In this document: positions 41,388 through 46,544 of the stretch, piece after piece
Position numbering within the stretch: the stretch's first letter is position 1
How the letters are laid out: every line of letters begins with the position of its first letter
Assembly (NCBI GenBank): GCA_014239735.1
Contig: JAAZYI010000049.1
Location: 1 to 46,544, forward strand
Direction: 5' to 3'
DNA from: Dehalococcoidia bacterium
GTDB lineage: Bacteria > Chloroflexota > Dehalococcoidia > Lucifugimonadales > Lucifugimonadaceae
DNA length: 46,544 nt
Made by a program: the position numbers and the translations under genes
Notes under the pieces: generated by a model
Databases searched by the model: none
What the model was told of the DNA's origin: nothing
What the model saw: only the letters and a program-made list of their open reading frames with translations

Positions 41388-41779
41388 TTATACCATCCTG
41401 GTTTCAATTCAATTTTTTCATTAATCCTTTTTCTAATAATTTCTAAATCTTTTAAGGTTGGCGACCAGTCGTTATAAAATTTTGAAGGAAACTGATCCTT
41501 TTTAAATTTGCGATTAGAATCTGGATTCATTCTTCTTCTTTTCATCTCTTTAACTATTAATTTATATCTCTTATTTAGATATTTGCCCTTATTGTAAAAG
41601 AACTTAACGTGCCCAGCATTAAGAGTAAATTCTTTTGGGATATTATTTTTTGTTTTATCCCAACTCTTAGATTTCATGCTTCTTTGAAGAGCAGGTCCGA
41701 CCATAAAAATTTCCCTGTACTCAGCTATAAGATGTTGACTGGATAGTTCTATTGGCTCTACTAAATTGATCCTTGTCAT
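41378..41779 (-). CDS. pyrimidine-dimer DNA glycosylase/AP lyase, T4 endonuclease V (DenV)-like
   Basis: 133 residues, near the 138 of T4 endonuclease V. The start MTRINLVEPIELSSQHLIAE matches the phage enzyme closely: Thr2 (catalytic N-terminal amine after Met removal), Arg3, Glu23 and Arg22. Later segments also match: NAGHVKFFYNKGKYLNKR and the end LKPGWYKW. The family cuts the glycosidic bond of cyclobutane pyrimidine dimers and nicks the abasic site, starting base excision repair of UV damage. It lies between guaB3-like and EamA genes in one operon, with its end overlapping the EamA start. Confidence 0.93.
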   Translation of the reverse strand: MTRINLVEPIELSSQHLIAEYREIFMVGPALQRSMKSKSWDKTKNNIPKEFTLNAGHVKFFYNKGKYLNKRYKLIVKEMKRRRMNPDSNRKFKKDQFPSKFYNDWSPTLKDLEIIRKRINEKIELKPGWYKWN

Positions 41780-41815
41780 TTAAATTCCTTGAAAGAGTTA
41801 TTTGAGCAGTTAATC

Positions 41816-42937
41816 TTATTCAGAGTTTAGTTGGAATATTTTACCTTCAGTTTTTATTGCGGGTGCATATACCATTTGTGCGGCATGCATATCTCTTAAA
41901 GTATCAGCGCCTATCATGCCCATGCAGTTTCTTAATGCCCCAACAAGGTTAAAAGTCCCATCTGTTCTACTGGAAGGTCCGTAGAGAAGTGTTTTTAAAT
42001 CTGTTTCTACTCCAACCTTAATTCTTGTGCCTCTAGGAAGATTGGAATCTGGTGTAGCCATACCCCAGTTAAATCCTAAGCCTGGAGCTTCGGAAGTCCT
42101 TGCAAATGGAGTTCCTATCATTACAGCATCCGCACCTGAAGCCATGCTTTTACAAACATCTCCTCCTGTTCTTATTCCACCATCAGTTATTATTGATACA
42201 TATTTTCCAGTGCTTTTAAAATATTCATCTCTTGCTTTTGCACAATCCATTGTTGCTGAGATCTGAGGGATTCCAATTCCTATAGTTTCTCTTGAAGTAC
42301 ATGCATGTCCTGGCCCAACCCCTACTAGTATGCCATCAACTCCTTGCTCCATAAGTTCTCTCGTAACTGAGTAGCTTACGGTATTTCCTACTACCAAAGG
42401 TATTTCAAGCATCTTTTTTATTTCAGAAAATATGAGGCCTTTAAGACTATGAGATCTGTGTCTAGCAGTTGTAACAGTGCTTTGCACAAAGAGTAGATCC
42501 GCACCCTCTTCCTGGATAAGGGGTAATAATTTTTTGGTTGATGCTGGAAGAGTTGCAATCGCGCATTTTGACCCTAAGGATTTTATTTCTTGAATTCTTT
42601 TTCTTATCAGATTTTCTTTTATCGGCTCGCTATATATTTTTTGCATGAATTCTGTAGATTCATCCTTAGAGAGTTTGGAGATATCTTCAAATATTTGTTC
42701 AGTTTCATCATATTTACAAAATAATCCGTTTAGATTCAATACTGCAAGCCCACCTTGCTCGTGAAGTGATGATGTAAATTTTGGAGATACAATCGCATCC
42801 ATCGAAGATGCTATAAATGGTATTCTGAATTTAGTTCCGGCAAGATCGAAGGTGGTATCTACCAGATCAGGGTTGATAGTTATTTCTCCAGGTGCAATTG
42901 CTACATCATCAAATCCATATGCATGCCTTAAAACCAT
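41816..42937 (-). CDS. guaB3: GuaB3-like IMP dehydrogenase-family protein without CBS domains
   Basis: 373-residue TIM barrel of the IMPDH/GMP reductase superfamily. Catalytic Cys213 is in VGPGHACTSRETIGIGIP, SIITDGGIRTGGDVCKSMASGADAVMIGTPFA binds phosphate, and a YGPSSRTDGT segment stands in place of the usual flap. The absence of CBS domains and the layout fit the GuaB3 group, which is found in Actinobacteria and Cyanobacteria. Family members may oxidise IMP to XMP; function in non-cyanobacteria is less certain. It sits 25 bases after guaA on the same strand, which supports a role in GMP supply. TCCTT/AAGGAG precedes the ATG. Confidence 0.85.
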   Translation of the reverse strand: MVLRHAYGFDDVAIAPGEITINPDLVDTTFDLAGTKFRIPFIASSMDAIVSPKFTSSLHEQGGLAVLNLNGLFCKYDETEQIFEDISKLSKDESTEFMQKIYSEPIKENLIRKRIQEIKSLGSKCAIATLPASTKKLLPLIQEEGADLLFVQSTVTTARHRSHSLKGLIFSEIKKMLEIPLVVGNTVSYSVTRELMEQGVDGILVGVGPGHACTSRETIGIGIPQISATMDCAKARDEYFKSTGKYVSIITDGGIRTGGDVCKSMASGADAVMIGTPFARTSEAPGLGFNWGMATPDSNLPRGTRIKVGVETDLKTLLYGPSSRTDGTFNLVGALRNCMGMIGADTLRDMHAAQMVYAPAIKTEGKIFQLNSE

Positions 42938-42962
42938 TTTTTCTCCTTAGAATTAATTATCT

Positions 42963-44507
42963 CTATTCCCACTCTATAGTGCCCGGAGGCTTAGAGGTAA
43001 TATCATATACCACTCTGTTGACTTCATGAACCTCATTAACGATTCTTGTAGAAATTTTCTTTAGGATTTCCCATGGGATTTCTGGAACAGAAGCAGTCAT
43101 GGCATCTATGCTTTCAACAAATCTAAGCGCAACCACATAGCTATATGTTCTCTTGTCTCCCATCACGCCTACAGTTCTTGAATTGGTTAGTACAGCAAAA
43201 GTCTGCCAGAGTTTTTCATAGTAACCATTATTTTTTACTTCGTTAATAACTATCCAGTCTACATTCTTTAATATCTCAAGCTTCTTCTTTGTGACTTCTC
43301 CAATGATTCTGATTGCTAGTCCAGGACCAGGAAAAGGTTGCCGGTTTATCAGATCTTTTTCAAGCCCCATTTCGGTTCCAGCCATCCTTGCCTCATCCTT
43401 GAACATGAACCTCAGGGGTTCTACAAGTTTGAGTTTCATTTTTTCTGGGAGGCCTCCGACATTATGATGACTTTTTATCCTGTCGCTTGATTTCATATCT
43501 GAGCTTTTGGACTCAACCACGTCAGAATACAATGTCCCCTGCGCAAGGAAATCCGCACCTATTGAATCCGCCGCCTTTTCAAATACTTCTATGAATTTGC
43601 CGCCTATTATTTTTCTCTTTTCTTCAGGATCCTTGACTCCTTTGAGGGATTCAACAAACTCGCTCGATGCATCAATAAAACTAAAATTATCCCCGAGTTT
43701 TTTTTCGAAAATTGCTCTTATTCTTTCAGGCTCATTTTTCCTTAGTAACCCGTTGTCTACGAATATGCAGGTTAGATTCCCCTCTATTGCTTTATTGATA
43801 AGCATTGCCACAACTGACGAGTCTACCCCTCCAGACAAAGCGCATATCACCTTGTCGTTGCCTACTTTATCTTTGACTTCAGCGATTGCTTTTTCAACAA
43901 ATTTATCAGGAGTCCATGCCCTTGAACACTTGCAGATTTCCACTATAAAATTTTTTAAAAATTTCGATCCTTCTTTGGTATGGGTGACCTCGGGATGGAA
44001 TTGCATTCCGATAAAATTATTGCCTTTTGCTACTACAGCATTTGATGTATTTTCCGATTCCGCTATTGATTCGAATCCTTTTGAAAGCTTCTGAACCTTG
44101 TCTGAATGACTCATCCATACTTCTGACTCATAGTCTATTCCTTTGAATATGGGATGGTTCTTTTTTAGCGATATTTTTGCTGTACCGTACTCTCTTTTAG
44201 TGCTCTTTTGGACTTCTCCGCCAAGTCCTTGAATCATTGCCTGCATGCCATAGCATATTCCTAGCACAGGGACTCCGTATTCCATTATCCAAGAAGGAAT
44301 TTTGGGAGAATCGTTGTCGTATACGCTTGAAGGTCCGCCTGAAAGAATAATCCCTTTTATATCCAGCGAATCATTGTTCTCTTCTTTGAATTCGGTTCCT
44401 GTAATCTCGCAGTAGGTATCTAGCTCTCTAACTCTTCTTGCAATAAGCCTCGAATACTGGGACCCAAAATCAATAATTAGTATTCCGGGTGTTTTTGAGT
44501 TTTTCAT
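42963..44507 (-). CDS. guaA: GMP synthase (glutamine-hydrolysing)
   Basis: Converts XMP to GMP using glutamine and ATP in the cytoplasm. An N-terminal class I glutamine amidotransferase domain (Cys85 in GICYGMQA, His/Glu in MQFHPEVTHT) is followed by the ATP pyrophosphatase domain with ALSGGVDSSV and the C-terminal dimerisation domain ending KPPGTIEWE, which is diagnostic. Length 514 is normal. ATG overlaps the stop of the iron alcohol dehydrogenase (TAATG). G+C increases toward the 5' half of this gene. No guanine-sensing leader can exist here because the gene is internal to an operon. Confidence 0.96.
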   Translation of the reverse strand: MKNSKTPGILIIDFGSQYSRLIARRVRELDTYCEITGTEFKEENNDSLDIKGIILSGGPSSVYDNDSPKIPSWIMEYGVPVLGICYGMQAMIQGLGGEVQKSTKREYGTAKISLKKNHPIFKGIDYESEVWMSHSDKVQKLSKGFESIAESENTSNAVVAKGNNFIGMQFHPEVTHTKEGSKFLKNFIVEICKCSRAWTPDKFVEKAIAEVKDKVGNDKVICALSGGVDSSVVAMLINKAIEGNLTCIFVDNGLLRKNEPERIRAIFEKKLGDNFSFIDASSEFVESLKGVKDPEEKRKIIGGKFIEVFEKAADSIGADFLAQGTLYSDVVESKSSDMKSSDRIKSHHNVGGLPEKMKLKLVEPLRFMFKDEARMAGTEMGLEKDLINRQPFPGPGLAIRIIGEVTKKKLEILKNVDWIVINEVKNNGYYEKLWQTFAVLTNSRTVGVMGDKRTYSYVVALRFVESIDAMTASVPEIPWEILKKISTRIVNEVHEVNRVVYDITSKPPGTIEWE

Positions 44508-45784
44508 TACCAGAGTTTTAGAGATTCTGAGAAGAGCATTTCGAAATCTTTTTTTTCTGCAGGTATTGGGGAAAGCTTTGTTACTCTGTGCTGAGGAAGC
44601 GTTCCTTCAACAAGGGTTTCTACGTCCCCTTCTGTGTATCCAAGCCCGCTCAGCCCGTTGGGCATGCCAAGCTCCCTCAAAAGCTCAATGAGTTTATCCG
44701 CGATCGCATTACCGGCATCCTTACCTTCAATATTTGATGTATCCACTCCCAGGAGAGAGGCGACCTTCAGGTGTTTTTCCGGATTGGATGAAGAAGTGAA
44801 TCTGAATACGGCGGGTGCATTGAGTATAACGGAAAGTCCGTGAGGAACTATCGGCTTCCCCTGGGGGTATCCTTCCGGAGTAAACTCCTTGACGTTTCCG
44901 GAAACCGCATACGACATTCCATGAGGAAGATGTACTCCCGCGTTTCCGAATCCTACTCCGGCAGCGGATGCGGCAAGCATCATGCTTTCCCTCGCCTCTT
45001 CGTTTTCGGGATCATTTATAGACTCAACTATGTTTTGGGATACCACTTCTATAGTTCTCATTGACCACACATCGCTTACGGGATTTGATCCCTGGTATGC
45101 GGGCCTTTCTCCCGGATTGTCTGCACTCTCCCTGTCGGAGAAGGGCATCGCCGTATACGATTCTATGCCGTGGCACAGTACGTCGAATCCGCTGCATGCG
45201 GCCACCATCCTAGGCATCGTCTTTATATTTTCCGGATCGATTATTCCAACGCTTGGCCTCAGGAACCTGTCGGACAGCCCGGTCTTTGCGTGTATCTCCT
45301 CAAGATCGAATATGGCTCCGCCGGTAGTTTCCGATCCTGTGCCGGCTGTTGTAGGAATGCATATGCAGGGCTTTAGAGGGCCCGGTACTCTTATGCCTTT
45401 ACCTATGGGGGCGTTTACGTAGTCCAGGAAGTCTGCAGGGTATGTGGAGTATAAATTCGCTCCCTTGGCGGTATCCATCGAGGATCCTCCTCCGATAGCT
45501 ATTATGCCGTCGAAGTTTCCGTCGATAGCAAACTGGGAAGCCTCCCTGAATGATGTGTCCGTCGGCTCCACGCTGACCCTGTCAAACACCGAATACTTTA
45601 TATTTCCCTTTTCCAGGGACTTGAGTGCCTTTTCAAAAAGGGGGAGTTTAGAGATTACCCTGTCGGTTACGATCATGGCGTTTTCAATTCCGAATCTTCT
45701 GGCTTCGTACCCAACCTCCTCCGTGCATCCATTTCCGAATTTTATGGAGGATGTGTCTATGGTGAATATATTTTCCCTGCTCAT
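44507..45784 (-). CDS. iron-containing alcohol dehydrogenase, hydroxyacid-oxoacid transhydrogenase-like
   Basis: 425 residues, group III metal-dependent alcohol dehydrogenase. NAD-binding GGGSSMDTAKG, PTTAGTGSETT, the metal ligands in GFDVLCHGIESY (Asp, His) and GVHLPHGMSYAV / VPHGLSV (two His). The extra length and SDREs..NPG region fit the HOT/ADHFE1 branch, which transfers hydride from a hydroxy acid (for example 4-hydroxybutyrate) to 2-oxoglutarate; other alcohol substrates are possible. AGGA precedes the ATG. It is the first gene of the leftward operon and has the highest G+C of any complete gene in the window by eye. Confidence 0.9.
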   Translation of the reverse strand: MSRENIFTIDTSSIKFGNGCTEEVGYEARRFGIENAMIVTDRVISKLPLFEKALKSLEKGNIKYSVFDRVSVEPTDTSFREASQFAIDGNFDGIIAIGGGSSMDTAKGANLYSTYPADFLDYVNAPIGKGIRVPGPLKPCICIPTTAGTGSETTGGAIFDLEEIHAKTGLSDRFLRPSVGIIDPENIKTMPRMVAACSGFDVLCHGIESYTAMPFSDRESADNPGERPAYQGSNPVSDVWSMRTIEVVSQNIVESINDPENEEARESMMLAASAAGVGFGNAGVHLPHGMSYAVSGNVKEFTPEGYPQGKPIVPHGLSVILNAPAVFRFTSSSNPEKHLKVASLLGVDTSNIEGKDAGNAIADKLIELLRELGMPNGLSGLGYTEGDVETLVEGTLPQHRVTKLSPIPAEKKDFEMLFSESLKLW

Positions 45785-45793
45785 GATTCCATC

Positions 45794-45830
45794 CTAATGG
45801 AATTGCATTATTTTGAAAACATGCCATTAG
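45794..45830. promoter_or_regulatory. inverted repeat CTAATGG...CCATTAG in a divergent gap
   Basis: A perfect 7-base inverted repeat (45794-45800 and 45824-45830) with a 23-base centre. A smaller ATTCC-N8-GGAAT repeat overlaps its left arm. It lies just upstream of the iron alcohol dehydrogenase operon and of the small basic frame at 45846. It could be a regulator site. A hairpin terminator is unlikely as there is no T-run. Confidence 0.3.
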
Positions 45831-45845
45831 TGATAGATTTTATGT

Positions 45846-45992
45846 ATGGACACCAAAGGCGAAAGAAGAGAGAAAAAGAGGGAATCCCTTAAGAGAAAGA
45901 CTTCGGACAACCGAAAGTCCGTAAACCTCATAATGGATCTGATAAGAAGGAAATCCACCTCCATAAAAAATAGCAAAAAAAATCAAAAATAG
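45846..45992 (+). CDS. small basic protein, 48 residues (tentative)
   Basis: A 48-codon frame rich in Lys, Arg and Ser: MDTKGERREKRESLKRK..., a short hydrophobic turn VNLIMDLIRRK, and a Lys/Asn tail. TAGATT lies six bases before the ATG and TTGAAA 15 bases further up, like the leaderless promoters elsewhere here. It fills the gap between the alcohol dehydrogenase and tRNA-Gly. Basic composition suggests nucleic acid binding. It does not match bS21 or another ribosomal protein that I can recognise. It could also be chance coding. Confidence 0.35.
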   Translation: MDTKGERREKKRESLKRKTSDNRKSVNLIMDLIRRKSTSIKNSKKNQK

Positions 45993-46009
45993 ATATTGAA
46001 CAAAAAATT

Positions 46010-46084
46010 TGGAGCGGCTAACGGAAATCGAATCCGTATCTGAACCTTGGCAAGGTTCCATAATAACCATTATACGATAGCCGC
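46010..46084 (-). tRNA. tRNA-Gly (anticodon GCC)
   Basis: On the minus strand the acceptor stem is GCGGCTA/TAGCCGC, with discriminator T and an encoded CCA. The anticodon arm GAACCTTGCCAAGGTTC has GCC at 34-36 (reads GGC/GGU). The T-arm sequence GGATTCGATTTCC is complete. The -10-like TATAAT inside it (CGTATAATGG) is part of the D-arm and is not a promoter. Confidence 0.94.
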
Positions 46085-46121
46085 ATTTTAGTTAGAAAAT
46101 ATTAATAGAAAACAACTATTT

Positions 46122-46544
46122 TTACCAGTTATCAGCGTCTCTCCACGAGTATTTCGGCTTCCAGCCCAGTATGTTTTTTGCCTTGTCTATGTCCAGCAGG
46201 GTTCCGTATTCTTCTACTTCCTTTACGTAAGGAATATCAGGGAACAATTCGTTAGTGGCTTCTTTGGTGGGAATTTCAAGAACGGTATCCTTGCCATTTA
46301 TAAATAAGGCCTCGTGTCCCGTCCAGTCTCCCTCTATGCTGAGCCTGCAGGCAGACGCGGCGTCCCTTCTGTCTGTCCATGCGAAAAATCCCGCAGCGTT
46401 GTGTCCAGTCAGATCCATTTTCTTTTCGGCCTTCACGTAATTTTTCGCCATCTCTTCGTCCCAGAGCGCATGGAATCGCATGTTCGAAATCTGCACCTTC
46501 CTTTTTCTTGCGAAGGACTCACCCATTTCTTCGCCGAGCCATTT
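46122..46544 (-). CDS. NAD-dependent epimerase/dehydratase, C-terminal part (cut by window edge)
   Basis: The last 140 residues of an extended SDR; the frame stays open to the right edge, so the N-terminal Rossmann part lies outside. The first visible residues KWLGEEMGESFARKRK align with KWIGEQVGDAFARRNP of the epimerase at 37789-38727, placing the catalytic Tyr-x3-Lys just at the edge. It also shares the RRDAASACRLSIE segment and the ending ILGWKPKYSWRDADNW. It is a paralogue of that gene, so two similar sugar-acid or nucleotide-sugar enzymes flank this region. G+C is about half. Confidence 0.85.
   Translation of the reverse strand, partial: KWLGEEMGESFARKRKVQISNMRFHALWDEEMAKNYVKAEKKMDLTGHNAAGFFAWTDRRDAASACRLSIEGDWTGHEALFINGKDTVLEIPTKEATNELFPDIPYVKEVEEYGTLLDIDKAKNILGWKPKYSWRDADNW

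Noticed and set aside
42938-42962. Purine riboswitch ahead of guaB3 or guaA
   Set aside because: The gaps are 25 bases or a one-base overlap, too short to hold an aptamer.
43507-44094. 195-residue plus-strand frame opposite guaA
   Set aside because: It is an antisense shadow; the minus strand encodes a full, well-conserved GMP synthase.
44982-45422. 146-residue plus-strand frame opposite the iron alcohol dehydrogenase
   Set aside because: Antisense shadow in a higher-GC gene, where stops are rarer. No recognisable domain.
45840-46070. 76-residue minus-strand frame across the tRNA-Gly gene
   Set aside because: It runs through the tRNA and the gap; the tRNA fold is clear and the frame has no family features.

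Overview
The window looks like a compact, AT-rich bacterial chromosome, roughly one-third G+C over most of its length by eye. The gene mix suggests a free-living heterotroph of the Chloroflexota, possibly a marine SAR202-type (Dehalococcoidia-related) lineage. The clues are lipoproteins with Thr-Pro-Thr-Pro linkers and Val/Glu stalk repeats, and many enolase-superfamily, SMP-30, FAH-family, RraA-like, phytanoyl-dioxygenase and class III aminotransferase genes. This assignment is inference, because there is no rRNA or other phylogenetic marker here. There are 47 protein-coding genes that I support (two of them small and tentative, one cut by the right edge) and four tRNAs: Asn, Gln, Leu and Gly. 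No CRISPR array, insertion sequence or rRNA was seen.

Layout. 0.3-2.8 kb: tRNA-Asn, a class III aminotransferase and a convergent PHP-domain protein. 2.9-7.6 kb: a Dpp/Opp-type ABC transporter operon (two ATPases, two permeases) that ends in a cupredoxin-like lipoprotein instead of a recognisable substrate-binding protein. 7.7-17.7 kb: tRNA-Gln, a stalked lipoprotein, an amidohydrolase coupled to a small lipoprotein, a CGNR-like zinc-finger protein, a class V aminotransferase, a glycosyltransferase, two more lipoproteins, a UDP-sugar dehydrogenase and an orphan DNA methyltransferase. 17.8-28.8 kb: purU, an RraA-like protein, tRNA-Leu, an O-antigen-ligase-like membrane protein, a degenerate DnaQ-like protein, hydrolases, an HPP-family protein, an EamA transporter, an SRPBCC protein, an SDR and yaaA. 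28.8-40.5 kb: an enolase-superfamily dehydratase, a small RHH-like/CxxC protein, a transaldolase-family enzyme, pgsA, a second class III aminotransferase, a phytanoyl-CoA-dioxygenase-like enzyme with a lipoprotein and an MFS exporter, a CurA-like reductase, an FAH-family hydrolase, a sugar epimerase and two tandem SMP-30 lactonases. This reads as a sugar-acid and small-organic-acid catabolic region. 40.5-46.5 kb: a leftward operon (iron alcohol dehydrogenase, guaA, guaB3-like, a T4-endonuclease-V-like UV repair enzyme, an EamA transporter), tRNA-Gly and the C-terminal part of a second epimerase.

The most unusual content: (i) a family of at least four small lipoproteins scattered through the window, sharing a G-W-K, W-Y-G-F, K/R-D-x-E and C-x6-C signature, which I cannot assign to a known family; (ii) dipeptide-type ABC ATPases that have lost the C-terminal cysteines normally found in this family, beside a copper-ligand-free cupredoxin-like lipoprotein; (iii) a DnaQ-like exonuclease with key catalytic acids replaced; (iv) a cellular T4 endonuclease V homologue in a purine operon; (v) many genes whose -10 box lies only 6-8 bases before the start codon, implying widespread leaderless mRNAs, with overlapping divergent -10 boxes at two gene pairs. 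G+C rises clearly toward the right end, to about half in the last 2 kb.
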